This document shows, piece after piece, positions 1 through 11,405 of a stretch of DNA of 64,000 bases. The position numbers and the translations under genes were made by a program. How positions within the stretch are numbered: the first letter of the stretch is position 1; each line of letters opens with the position of its first letter. This DNA comes from Nageia nagi. Lineage: Eukaryota; Pinophyta. The notes under the pieces were generated by a model, which did no database searches, was not told the DNA's origin, and worked only from the letters and a program-made list of their open reading frames with translations. The DNA lies in contig JBITNC010000001.1 in assembly GCA_050084985.1 (NCBI GenBank), forward strand, positions 50,778,001-50,842,000, written 5' to 3'.

Positions 1-316
1 CAAATAGAAAACATAAGATATAATTTATGAATAATATTTATGCATACAAAGTGATGTAACATGTGCTAGAATCTCTCCAGAGTCCTCCTCTTATTAGTTT
101 TCTCATAAGGTTTCATCAATTGATGCGTTTTATATGATACAAGTTTACATGACTTAGATCTTTTTGACACCTTGTACATGCCACAAGGGTCCACTAGATA
201 TATTACATAGCTTTGACATGAATTTGGGTATTAATTAACCTTATTTTACATAATACATCATTGAGTCTCTAAAATGAATCATTTAATAAATAATAATTGA
301 CTTTTAGGCATCTACA
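1..316 (-). repeat. Partial gypsy LTR at the window edge (element H)
   Basis: Read on the minus strand, this segment begins with TGTAGATGCCTAAAA at 316, close to the LTR start of the Tat-1 element (TGTAGACACCTAAAA). It is preceded there by a purine-rich tract, so it is the start of a 3' LTR of a minus-strand gypsy element. The rest of the LTR lies left of the window. No coding sequence was seen in it. Confidence 0.6.
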
Positions 317-330
317 TTTTGCCCCTCTTT
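317..330 (-). other. Polypurine tract of element H
   Basis: On the minus strand the sequence AAAGAGGGGCAAAA lies immediately before the LTR start. A G-rich purine run touching the 3' LTR is the usual plus-strand priming site of LTR retrotransposons. It fixes both the LTR edge and the orientation. Confidence 0.6.
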
Positions 331-1384
331 AGAGGTGTGATTGAAGTAATGAAATTACATGTCCAAAAATGAAGTGTAGAAGAAACTTTTCTAGAATTTT
401 TGAGCTCTTTGTTGCATTATTCCTTGTTGGTGATGATGATGAATGGAGATGATGGTGAAATTGAGGGTTCTTTGCTACCCCCTTTTTAATTGGATGCCCC
501 AAGAAGGGTCCTTGAGTGGTGTATCCAAGGCAAAACTATGATGAAGAGCCTTTCTTCAGGTGTGATGTTGTATTAAGGATGGAAATGACTATGATGATGT
601 AGTTGTATGGTCCCAAATCTAGCTTTGGAGATGGAAGATGTGATTTTCCCCTTATACTACTTCAACCATGAATTTGGTCATTCCATCATATCTAATACTT
701 AGGAACCATTCAAACTTACATCCATACCTTGAAATAAAAGGGATCCACTTTAAATGTAATCAAATGATGATGAAATGGATGTCACTAGTGACATAGGGAC
801 CTATGTTTATACTGCTAATGGCATGGAATTATTTTTATTTTCTTCTACTCTATAGCATGTACAAACTTGCAATAAAGTGTTAGTCATAACAAATATGGTG
901 GATGCATAGTAAGTTATATTATCCATTAATGATGAGTTAATATCAACAATCTACTTATGGTTGCATTGTTGGTATATGTTTTTAAGTGAGTGAACTCTCA
1001 CTAGCCATATCAATGGCCATCGATGATCATATGTTTTATATATATGATCCAAAGATATTATGCTTTCGATAGGTTCAAATCAAAAACCATATGGATACAC
1101 AATAAGTTGTATCATCCATTAAAGATGAGTAAGTGTCAACAACTTGCTCACGATTGCATCTTTGATTTACTTTTAAGTGAGTGAACTCTTACCAGCTGTG
1201 TCATTGGCCATTAGTGACCTTGCATTTTATGTCCATGGTCCATAGACATTAGAATGTCTCTTTTTTCATATATATTTGTCACTCCATTAGCATCATGCTG
1301 AGAGTCATGCATGCCACTAACAACGTAGAAGTAATTGAATTTTACAAAAATAAAATTATTCTACCTTCTATTCTTTAATATCTA
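331..1384. other. Unassigned sequence, probably 3' internal part of element H
   Basis: No reading frame with a recognisable product is present on either strand. Its position next to the polypurine tract at 317-330 suggests the 3' non-coding internal end of a minus-strand gypsy element. It contains a diverged tandem duplication (885-1253), listed separately. Confidence 0.35.
885..1253. repeat. Diverged tandem duplication, about 180-190 bp unit, two copies
   Basis: Copy 1 (about 890-1068) and copy 2 (about 1085-1253) share in the same order the blocks TCCATTAA.GATGAG, TTTTTAAGTGAGTGAACTCT, TGGCCAT and a final AGATATTA/AGACATTA. Several differences and small indels separate them, so the duplication is old. 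No coding meaning was seen. Confidence 0.7.
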
Positions 1385-1878
1385 TTTTTTAAGGAACTAA
1401 CACTACCAAGATAATTCTTAAACAACCAAGATCACATGAAAGCTCTCAATTCATATATATCTATCACACAAAGCAATCTCACAAATATAACACAATATGT
1501 AAGTGGTTCCTCCAACTAGGAGTACATCCACTAACTAAATCTCTCTTAACAAATATGAACTCTTACAGTCCTACTCTTTTTTTCTAATGACTATCCTATA
1601 TCATAACTTTACTCCATAATTTCTACATAATCACAAAAAAATATCCTTATATTTATAGGCCAAAATCCCTCTTTGGATCACTTTTTTATCCAATTTAGCA
1701 AAGCATGACATGCACATCCTTTTACCAAGGGGCATGCTCATGACATAGAGTGTAGGACAAGTTACATTATCATATTCCCTTAAATACTTAAGGTATCAAA
1801 TGATACCCTTAATTATTAGTGAACTTACATAAAAGATTTAATACAAACCTTTACAATAATGCATTATACATTCCAACA
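1385..1878 (-). repeat. Copia family C LTR (minus strand)
   Basis: The reverse complement of this segment matches 50461-50942: both begin with a TGTTGGAATGT-like end and share the blocks ACATCCACTAACTA, GGTTCCTCCAACTAG and CCAAGATCACATGAAAGCTC when read on the plus strand here. On the minus strand the LTR starts at 1878, and the short purine stretch just before it (AGGGAC, 1879-1884) fits a polypurine tract. The inner end near 1385 is approximate. Only about 31 bases of the internal region remain before the family A element begins at 1916. Confidence 0.75.
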
Positions 1879-1915
1879 GTCCCTCTAGCTAATGAAGCTT
1901 CATTATCCATAGTAT

Positions 1916-2688
1916 TATTGGGAATTGAGCTTGATTATTTGGCTACCTCATTATTTTTTATTCTCTATTTTCTATTTAATATGCATAGGTTCAATTTGCA
2001 AGGCCAATCATCCAACAAGTGGTCTATCAACATAATCATTTGATTGATCAGTACCTATTCATGGTATTCCAATTGATCGTGTTGTATATTAAACTACAAA
2101 AACATGCATTGTAGATTGCAATCATCCATGATGTGGTCAATCCCAATATTTGATCAATCTGATGGTGGTTGATTATGTTTTTATCTAGATTGAAAAGTCT
2201 AATTTTGGGCTTAAAAACTTACTCTTGCTTTGTTCTAATTTTAGGAATTAATATTGCTATTAATGCTGAATTTCTTTTATGGTTTTTTACTCTAATTAGG
2301 ACAAATTAATATTTTATGGAATTCTATAAACTGTATGATCTTTTGTAATTGGAGTTAAGTTGGTTAAAAGTGTAATGTTGATGCATCCTTAAGAGAGTAG
2401 AGATTATATATGTGTGAAAAATAGGAAAGGACGTAATTCCTTGAAGAGATATTATTGTAGTGAGAATTCCTTATGTAACCAAAGAGAAACATATAGTCAT
2501 TTGGTTTTTGGTTGTATCTCTTGGTGGGTTTCCATGGATTGGAATAAAGGAATGGAAATTCTTTACAAACATAGCCCATATTGGGTGAATAATGTTAAAT
2601 ACAAATGTTCTTGTATCTTGTTCACTTAATTCTTATTTTAGTTTTGAGAAAATTAATTTCTCAACTTTATTTGTATATATTGAATACA
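1916..2688 (+). repeat. Family A LTR 1 (5' LTR)
   Basis: It starts TATTGGGAATTGAGC, aligning with TGTTGGGAATTGAGC of LTR 2, and ends TTGAATACA two bases before the primer site. Shared internal blocks with LTRs 2 and 3 include CTTACTCTTGCTT, GAATGTTGATGCATCCTT and GATTGAAAAGTCTAATTTTG-like sequence. The first dinucleotide has decayed from TG to TA. Confidence 0.8.
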
Positions 2689-2690
2689 AG

Positions 2691-2702
2691 TGGTATCGTA
2701 GC
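2691..2702 (+). other. Primer binding site, family A copy 1
   Basis: TGGTATCGTAGC lies two bases after the LTR. It matches the common initiator-Met tRNA primer site of plant copia elements (TGGTATCAGAGC) with a few changes. Confidence 0.75.
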
Positions 2703-2743
2703 TTCAGATTTTGAAGGAAAGGATTCTAAATCGAGTGGGAGAA

Positions 2744-3852
2744 ATGGAAGAAGAAGGGAGGTTTTGAGTGAAGATTTTTAATGGAAAATATTTTGAGTTT
2801 TGGAATATTCAAATGAAAGAATACTTGTACTAAAAGGACCTTTATTTACCCCTTGTGGAAAAGGCAAAGAGTAAACCCATGAACATGGATGATGTAGATT
2901 GGGAGCTCTTAGATAGAAAGGCTTTGAGTATAGTGAAGCTATATCTAGGAGTAATGGTAGCCTTAAACATCTTAAAGGAAAAGATTATGAAGGGTATCAT
3001 GGATAAGTTGGCCAATATGTATGAGAAACTCTTTGCATAAAATAAGGCATTTCTCATAAAAAGGTTATTTAACATGCAAATGAGTGAAGGAAGTTCAATT
3101 CTAGACCACTTGAATGAGTTTAATATAGTGACTAATCAATTGAATTAAGTGGTTTTAAATTTTAGAGTTTGATGATGAGATAAGGGCCTTGATAATATTA
3201 CATTCATTATTAGATAAATGCAATAGTGGTGATGGAGATAAGTAATTATGATTTGAGTTCTAAAAATCTAGTGTTTGATGATGTGGTGGGCATCCTTTTG
3301 AGTGAGGACATGTGTAGAAAAATCATGGGGGGACCATCTAGGAATTATAATGCACTACTTGTTAAGAGGAAGGTAAGATAGAGGGAAATAGGTGGATCTC
3401 AAAATCAAGTGAATAGAAAAGGTGACTCCAAGGGAAAAGGTATGGAGTGTTGGTATTATGGGTAGAAGGAAAATCTAATGTGGGATTGCTGGGTTAGGAA
3501 GCAAGATGAAAAGGAAAGCAATGTGAATGAAGGTAACAATCATGAAGCCAACATGGATGGTGACTTTATTGAGGATGCTTTAATATTAACTCTGAATATG
3601 CATAATTATTATTAAGTTATAGATTTAGATGCTTATTTTCATGATACTTCTCATAAGGGTTATTTTATTAAGTATGTTTAAGGAGATTTTGGATAGGTTA
3701 AGTTGGGTAATGATCAACCATGCAAGATCATTGGTATAAGAAAGATAAGGATCAAAATACCGAATGGAAATTATTGGGTACTCAAGGAGGTGAGGCACAT
3801 CCCTAATTTGGAAAGGAATCACATTTTAGTAAGAAACCTTGATGATGAAGGA
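2744..3852 (+). pseudogene. TNT1-like gag and protease fragment, family A copy 1 (5' part)
   Basis: The ATG at 2744 follows the purine-rich leader. The frame reads a UBN2-type gag: FNGKYFEFWNIQMKEYLY near the start, then WELLDRKALSIVKLYLG (about 2905-2950) and later LLNMQMSEG-like text. A retroviral-type zinc knuckle follows near 3440, with its second Cys changed (CWYYG). The copia protease region starts near 3615, where the active-site DSGA is replaced by DLDA; it continues as IRKIRIKIPNGNYWVLKEV and ends in DDEG at 3852, exactly where the Tat-1 gypsy LTR begins. There are in-frame stops near 2765 and 2834 and at least one frameshift. The frame resumes at 21214. In an active element this polyprotein would form the cytoplasmic capsid; this copy is dead. 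Confidence 0.8.
3848..3852 (+). other. Target-site duplication of Tat-1, left copy
   Basis: AAGGA here and ATGGA at 21209-21213 flank the gypsy LTRs and differ at one base. Joining the flanks restores the copia reading frame across the site (DDEG followed by Y and MVSFKN), which confirms that this is an insertion point. Confidence 0.75.
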
Positions 3853-4845
3853 TGCAAGCTTCCAAAAAGGGTACCCAAGATGCTATGGAGACCCCACACT
3901 TGGGGTCCCTCCCCTCTTGGAAAGGCCCATATTGCAATATATAAAATATTGCTTGAAACATGATTAGATAATGATAATAAAAATTAATGAGAATAGGGTT
4001 TAGAGTCCTTTCTTTTTAGTACAATACCCAAGACTCCAAATAACATACAAAACTAGAGACAAGAGGAGGCTTCTAGGTTCTAGGTTCTTAAGACCTTAAA
4101 ACCATGCAAATGTAGCTAGATAGCTTGTAAGCTTCCAAACCTTGAATCAAGAAGGCACTAGAATATAACATAATGTCTAAAATACAAGCTAACATAAGAC
4201 TAAAATGTAATAACTAAAACTAACCACTAAAATATTCTATTCTAGCCTAAGTGTACTAGAGACTAGCCTAGAAAATGCTAATATGAAACCATACACCAAT
4301 ATAGTAATGATAAACCCAAAAGGATATGTGATGTGAACTCTTTAATATCCATTAAAACTTACAAAAACACTCAAAATGGATATTATTACCACAAAAACTA
4401 AATCCATATGAGTTACCCAATGCTTCTTGCAAGATGAGTAAAAAAATCCTCTTTTTGTTGCCTTTGAAAGTGATGGATGAAGATCCAAATGGAAGGTATG
4501 ATGTAAAAAACTTGAGTACATAGTCTAGAGTGCATAGGACAATAGGAAGTCATGAGGTATCCATTGTGCTAAGTGAAAGCTTGGTGGGAAAAGATATTTT
4601 TGATTTGAATTTTATATAGGATTAGTCAGTGGGCTAGTTAGGTTTTTGACCTAACTAATCAATAGGTATCCTAATCGATAGGCTAGTTAGGGTTCAAAGT
4701 GACAAGGTGGTAATAAAGGGCTAAGTTACCAAAATCAATTATGAAAATGGGGTTAGGACAATATGAAGTGTTGATATAATCATGATGAACTAAATCATCA
4801 TGAATCACCTAAGCTAGATGAATGAATGATTTTTAGGTATTTATA
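3853..4845 (-). repeat. Tat-1 3' LTR
   Basis: It matches 20240-21208 along its length, for example CCAAAAAGGGTACCCAAGA at the left, GGAAAGGCCCAT, ACCATGCAAATGT and GATGAATGAATGATTTTTAG at the right. Its outer end keeps TG (3853) while the inner end has decayed from CTACA to TTATA. It lies downstream of integrase in the coding direction, so it is the 3' LTR. Confidence 0.85.
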
Positions 4846-4858
4846 AATACCCCTTTTG
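4846..4858 (-). other. Polypurine tract of Tat-1
   Basis: On the minus strand ACAAAAGGGGTATT abuts the 3' LTR. It is the plausible primer for plus-strand synthesis and sets the inner edge of the LTR. Confidence 0.65.
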
Positions 4859-6785
4859 TGTTTATTTTTATGATATACAAAATAAGATTTTGCTAGATAT
4901 GGTACAAAAATAGGTCAAGTGTGTGTGATGTGGTAATGATAAGCTATTATCAACATCATCATGTCAAGAGTACATTTGTATATAACACCTCATGGTGCCA
5001 ACACTATCATGTCATAGCCAGTCTATATCTCGATGCGATGAACTATGCTATAAGTGATTGGGATGTACCTATGGTCATAATGCCTAATGGTGCCAACACT
5101 ATCATGCTATAATCAATCGGTATGTGGGATGATAGGATGTGATAGAGATTAAAGGGGAAATGATTATAAAATAAAATTGAACAAACTAATAACAAACTCA
5201 AATGATCTCTGATTTTCCCTAGTAGATGAAGGGTGAAATAATTCTACTTTACCCTAGCAGTTGAAGGGTGAAATGATTCTACTTTACCCAAGTAATCAAA
5301 GGATGAAAATAATTCTTCTTTTCCCAAGAATTTGAAGGGTAACATGATGGAAAGTTGAGATAAGAGCTAGTTTTGGTGCACGAGAGGTTGTATAGGATAA
5401 TCCTAAATATTCAATCCAAATCTAGTTTTGGCACATGAAATACCATATGTTATTGAGTCAAAGAGATAGATCGTAGGCTTGCAAACCTACTAGGCATTGG
5501 ATTGTAGCATGCATGGATGTGATGTTTGAACAAGATACCATGTTGAATGATAAATGATATGAATGCTAGAGTGAATAAGATGAGAGATTGATGCAAGATG
5601 AACATACTCATTTTGCAAAAATAGAATAACATGATCAGGATCACAAAAAAGGTTAGTGAGTATATCCCCCTCAAGTAGGAGGATGAGAGTAGGTCCCAAG
5701 ATAGGGTATCAAGCATATATTTGATTGATGAATAAAAAGGTGAAAAGGAATGAGCCAAAATGGTGAAAAAGTATAAAATAAGACTAGTTGAGCTACTGTA
5801 GGTCAGGTAAAACTAACCAATCTATTGTAGTTTGGTTAGTACTAGTCGATGGGATGGCTAAAGAGTTAATAGGATAGCTAGGATATATCAGTAATAAAAT
5901 AAAAAGTTTAATCAATTTTTTTTCATTTTGCACACTTATTCTCATGAGAATAGAGCTTTAACCATGTGAGAATATTCCATTCTAAAGAGCACCAAAATGA
6001 CTAGGAGCTAACTAGGAGAGATGCTAGCCATAGCTGATGGAGGATAGGACCCACCACATAGCCCATCAAGAGGAGGAGATGACCACCCAAACAAGTGGGT
6101 ATGTCTCAAAAAACTCAACCATTTCTAATTTTGATATCATATGATGGTATATCATGAACACATTAATAGTAAATATGAACTTTATTTTTTATTTCAATGG
6201 TTAGAATTGATAAAAAATACCAAAACATAGGGTAAAGAACTAAACCCTAGGGCATCATATTTTAAGAAAAATAGTAGATCAAATCAGACAAAGTTGGACT
6301 CAAAGTGACCATAGGGAGATATAGAAAATTTTTATAGGACCATATTTTGAATTTAGGGCTCAAAAAGGTTAGATTTTGTAAGTTTTGGATGGTCAAGGTG
6401 TGGGGTTTAACATCTTAGTATTAGCTCTACTAGTGGATAGGTTGCAAACTAGTCTTGATTTAAGGGTAAACTAGGAGCCCACCAGTTAGGAACTCATTGA
6501 TCATAAAGAGGGTCAATTGGATGGCTAATTAGCCATCCAACCAATCCACTAATCAATCTATAATATGTTAGCTAATGCAAATTAGTCAACGTACTACAGA
6601 CCAATTAGGGCTAAACATAAAACATAAGATACAAGAAATACAGAAAGATGCAAATGAACCACAAAATTGATAGGACTAGTAGAGTAGGACTCATAGGACA
6701 AGGAAGACATAGACAAGATCACTAAATTAAAATTGAGAGGACTTAGTAAAAATAGTAATAGAATAATAATTACAAAAGGACTAAC
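4859..6785. other. Non-coding 3' part of Tat-1
   Basis: No credible reading frame was found on either strand. It contains a 35-bp tandem array (5217-5351) and a duplicated 20-base block, ATGGTGCCAACACTATCATG, near 4991 and 5088. Long 3' non-coding regions are usual in Tat elements. Confidence 0.5.
5217..5351. repeat. 35-bp tandem repeat, about four units
   Basis: Units begin CCCTAG or CCCAAG at 5217, 5252, 5287 and 5323, a spacing of 35-36 bases. They share GAAGGGTGAAATRATTCTAC-like cores; units 3 and 4 are more diverged. It lies in the 3' non-coding part of Tat-1. Confidence 0.75.
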
Positions 6786-6790
6786 ATAGG

Positions 6791-8035
6791 ACTTGCTTGA
6801 ATGGGTGTTAGGTTAAGACTTGGCACAAGTTCATACCTATCCTAAAGGATGTGCATAGGGCACTTGAAAATGCAAATTGGATATAGTTGGAAGTAGTAGA
6901 TTTGGTTGGAACTATATGATTAAGGGTAGTCACTATTTACTAGACCTACATATACACCTTGGTGGAGCATTGAGATGCCTAATGCAACACCTTTCATTTC
7001 CCCATTGAGGAAATCATGATCACACTAGAGAATGTGTATTGCATCTTTTGAGTGCTTATCAAGGGGAGGATGCTAATAATAGTGACATCAAAGAGCCACA
7101 CCATGAAGTGAATGTTCAAAGATGGTTGGAAGACTATCAACACAAGCCACAAAGGGTTTGACTACATTGTAACGTACGATGAGGGACTATTAATTGCATA
7201 GGAGGCAATGGTGATGACCATCATTAGCAACTTTTTATTATAAGATACCGATGGGTACATGATTCCCTAGAATCTACTGGACATAAAGGACAATGTCATG
7301 GAGGAGAGGATCATGTATGTGTGGGCCTAAGCCATTCTATAGTAGATATACAGATAGCTAGCTGATAGCCAAAGAGGTAGGTTGGGATCATAGGTTTGTT
7401 ATTGATTTAGATATGGGCATGGGAACATGTGCAAGTGATGTATCTCCATAGCCTACCATATGACATACATAGCTTACCAAAGGTTGATTCAAAGGCACCT
7501 ATGGTAAATGAGAGCTACCATATGCTTATCGATGGGCGAGAGAGCATAAGTCATGCAAGAGGTGACCATATGAGTGCATGTATACCTAGAAAAAGAGTAT
7601 GTGGGCTAGTCTACATGCCAAGGATGTAATCTTTAGACCTTATAGGGAAGGCCCTAGGCTAAGGATGTGGAGTAGTTGGTGCATGTGCACTGATCTCATG
7701 ACTTATGTAGGAAGAGGCTAAGGGATGTAAAAATATTAAAATTTGAGTAGCTCACTTGATAGCATGGCATTTGATAGGACATCATACTAGATCCAATCCT
7801 CTATTGGTAGATCAAGGCATAGGGAGACTTTTCATCATGGCACTACATGGAACCTAATGTAACCCAATATATGACCATGGTGATACTCAACATTGATGAT
7901 GTGAGTACAAAAATAGAGTATGATGCATGGTGGGATCCTCAAAGGGAGAAAGTAGTCATAGGTGGGGTGCTCCAAGAACCACCATTAGTAGTAGCAAGAG
8001 GAGCTAAGAAGGTAGAGGCAAAGTTGTAGCTATAT
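6791..8035 (+). pseudogene. Antisense extra ORF of Tat-1 with a plant mobile domain (PMD)
   Basis: This frame runs opposite to gag-pol of its host element. Frame 2 from 6791 reads TWHKFIPILKDVHRALENA (about 6815-6870), then a TLVEH..CNTFHFPIEE stretch and IMITLENVYCIF (about 6960-7040), which is the core of the plant mobile / aminotransferase-like domain known from MAIN/MAIL proteins and from Tat-related elements. After about 7400 the frame moves (7429-7629) and returns at 7847 with AWWDPQREKVVIGG. Many stops occur, mostly TAG and TGA where Gln, Arg or Trp would be expected. The domain call is fairly firm; its job in transposition is unknown. Weaker same-strand text extends to about 8840. Confidence 0.65.
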
Positions 8036-8840
8036 CAAAATAAGTAGTAGCAGTACCAAGCTCATGAGAAGTGCTTATGGGATCAAGAGCAAGAGGACCT
8101 CTAAACATTAAGGTTACAAAAGGGGAGTATGACCCCTTTGATTAGGTGGAATTTGATGCAATGATGGGTACCTTTTCAAGTAAGAAGGAGGTTCATAAGG
8201 AAGATATCTTAATGAAACATGAATAGGCATTGGGTGAGAGGATGCATCTCTCTATTAACAGGATTTAGTTACCATCAAGAAAGATGTGATAGTGTCTTAG
8301 ATAGATGTGTATTAGGCACAAATCATAGGACTAAGCATGCAGCTAGATGTGACCCTAGCTAAGGGACATCATCAAACATAGTTTTTGGTGGCTACTACAA
8401 GGATATGAGTATCATGCTCAAAGGTAGGTACCTAGATTAAGGAGACTGTATCAAAGGGATAGGTTTATGCATTTACATAAATAGAGGATGTGATGGTCAC
8501 ACAACATGTATATCAGATGACATTAGACTAGTGGTAGAGAGAGGTGATGAGGGTACACACCTTCCAAGGATATCTACTAACTATAGGAATTAATAACAAT
8601 GAGCCTATGTCTAGCGAAAGGAGCCATTCATGGATCTAGATTCATACTCATATGATTACCATAGCATAGAGCATGAGGAGGATAATTAACAATCACTCAA
8701 ATAGGGTAGGGAAGCCAAGTGAATTTTTTTAGGGTCCCCTAGACACTAGGTAGACCATCAGAGATAGGAGGGGTAGAGGGGTCAAGCAAGATGCCTACTT
8801 CTCCCAGACAAGGTTATGATAGGTAGGAGTAGTGACTTAA
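8036..8840 (+). pseudogene. Possible C-terminal tail of the antisense Tat-1 ORF
   Basis: Several short frames on the plus strand continue from the PMD frame, such as a run near 8106-8180 (TKGEYDPFD, FDAMMGTFSSKKEV) and DLDSYSYDYHSIEHEED near 8633-8685. They are rich in charged residues and broken by stops and frame changes. No domain was recognised. It may equally be a chance extension. Confidence 0.3.
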
Positions 8841-8879
8841 GCTACATGAAGGCTACAATTTTGATCATGATTTTGTTAG

Positions 8880-10700
8880 ATGATTGGGAGCACATTTTTT
8901 TATCATTATTGTATTTTTGCAAGCATGTACGAGCATGATACGATGTATGATGGACATATATATACATTTTTGAGATATGTGCATTGTATTTTTATGCATG
9001 CGATTGCTTTTATGATATGCTAGTGTGGGATGCTATGATGGTATACCTAGATATATGAACATGCGTATGCAACACTATGTTATGCTATGATATGCAATTA
9101 TATGATATGACCTTGTGCTATGATATTATGCTTTTAAGGCTTATATATGCTTTTGCTTATTATCATACATGAATGGATGATGTCATGGAATAAATGGAAC
9201 ACAAACACTATGAATGCATGACTTAAAAGACACACATAAATAACAAAATAAAATAAATAACATATTCAAACACAAAAAGGGATAGAAATAAAATTAAATC
9301 AAAATGAACATGAAAAATGATCTTAAAATATTTAAAATGATCCTAAAAGAAACTTCGAAATAAACCTAGAAGGAACGTAAAAGGAACTTGTATGGTTAAT
9401 TACATGACTAGGAAAATGGACATGTATGTCTAAACACATAGGGAACAAATATGAAATGGTAAGCACAAATGAACATTAAAAAGATAAAGTAACATCAAAT
9501 AACAAAATATATAAACTTGATAAGGAAAATAAGAATGATAAAAAGGATGACTAAAAATGATAAAAATAGACTAAAAAGATAACAAAAGATAAATAATAGC
9601 ACATAAAATAAGATAAATGATACAAAAATATATGGACAAGAGAACCACATTAATAAGAAAACACATAAAACTAAGAAAAATAAGCTGAAATATTTTCAGA
9701 ATGCCATCGAATTTTTTTCGTAATGATGCATAAAACTAGGTAGGGAACATGTTGTAAAGACTTCCTCTAGAATTCTAAATTTACATTGATCATGAAAAAT
9801 ATAAATATAGACTAAGTCAGTACATTGCCAAAATGCAACCAAATTGGACAAAAATAAAACCAAAGCAAAATTAACACTTTTGAAAAAGTGAAAAATTGCA
9901 AAATTTGATAAACAATAACAAGCAACCACATTATTGATTTGACAAACTACCTTGATGATATGATAAATGGTAGTAAATTATAATCATATGATCAAATGGT
10001 TTTAAAAATGGAGGTCATTTTATCCATTTACAAAGCCCAAATTGGAGGTAATTTATCAAGGTGCAACACCCTTCAATGGTCACTAAAAAGGTGTCATTCC
10101 AAGTAGCCTCGGAGTTGGATTTTGAAAAGATATCAAATGATGGGATATGGAATTGAAACTTGACATGAAGACCAAATTTATATTTAAAAATAACCAAAAA
10201 ATATGGATTTAAAAATGGAGATCATTTGACATACAAAAAAGATAAATCAGATAGCCAATTTTCATAGGGGTTGAATTTTAGGAACTATGTCCCTAAAATT
10301 TGAAATTGCAACAAAAGACTTCAAAATACAAGTAAACTAGATGAGGTGACTCAATATGACATTAAAAGACCACAAAATACTAAGTTTAGAAAATATGTAA
10401 GAAATAATGATGTTGGTATGCACACTTACCAAGGTACCACATGGCATGAAGTAGTGACATTGTGCAAGCAAAAAATGTCCAATACGAATGAAACAAAAAC
10501 TATCAATGCAAAGGCCAGTGATAAACATAATGAAAAATACCAAAACATGACTAGTGCAAGTGTAAAGATAGGAAAATATAAGTAAAAAAATAACAAAAAT
10601 TACTAAATGAAAAGACAAGAGATATGGCATCAAAGGATGCCAAAGCACATCCCAAATCACATGCAAAATAAGTATTTCCTTTAGAAACCATGATAGTCAT
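8880..10700. other. Low-complexity spacer of Tat-1: ATG/TATG-rich, then A-rich
   Basis: From 8880 to about 9180 the sequence is dense in TATG, ATGCTATGATATG and similar words, a cryptic simple repeat. From 9180 to about 9700 it is strongly A-rich on the plus strand with short AAAATGATAAAAATAG-type words, and the bias fades towards 10700. No gene was supported here; the reading frames present lack any family resemblance. Confidence 0.5.
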
Positions 10701-11405
10701 AATGTATGGGAAAACTTGAGGGAATGATGAAAGGAAACCCAAAGTGGCTATGATCCAAGTGGTTATGTCATCATTGCGAACTGCGGATGAGATAAGATGA
10801 CAAGAGATGACAAATAGACATACAATGATGTCAGTGATATGACACGATACAAGAATTGAAAAAATAGTATATAGAATATTCTAGGTACATAAGGGACCAA
10901 ATTCCAAGCATGTTCAAGATTGTACTTTCTCTACTAAGGATTTGATAAATAATATCCAATGGTAAACCCTAAAGGAGTACCAATCTTGATACCAACAACA
11001 TGAGTAATGCAAATGATGAAGTGTGATGGTAAATGAATAGATGAAGAAAGTATGTGACATAGAGTGGTTAGGAAATGAGCAACTATGGTCCTACCTTGCA
11101 ACATGCATGAGTGCAAAGTCATGAAAGGAGGGATAGGTTTGAGTATCAAATCCTGATGAGATGATTCAAAATAAAATAGAAGGGATGAATGATGCAAAGC
11201 GATAAAACACCTAAAAGAGAGATGAGTACCTATATGTGAGGTATCCTCCCCTTAATTCAAGGTATAAGAGAAGATGAAGATGATCACGATGAGATGAACA
11301 AAGAAACACAAAACAAAATATGAAAGAGAAACACATGAAAAATAAAAATCAAGCATAAAAAGGATGAAGATGGATGATATTGGTAGGCTCAAGTTCTTCC
11401 CATCC
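10700..11405. other. Spacer between integrase and antisense ORF of Tat-1
   Basis: Nothing was recognised on either strand. It directly follows the integrase stop in the coding direction and probably belongs to the 3' untranslated part of the pol transcript. Confidence 0.4.

Noticed and set aside
3703-3963. A continuous 86-codon frame read as one gene
   Set aside because: It crosses from the copia protease region into the Tat-1 LTR at 3853, so it is a chance fusion made by the insertion.
10337-10666. Minus-strand frame of 109 codons with hydrophobic residues, possibly a membrane protein
   Set aside because: It is antisense to A-rich low-complexity spacer of Tat-1; the Leu/Phe/Ile content follows from base composition.
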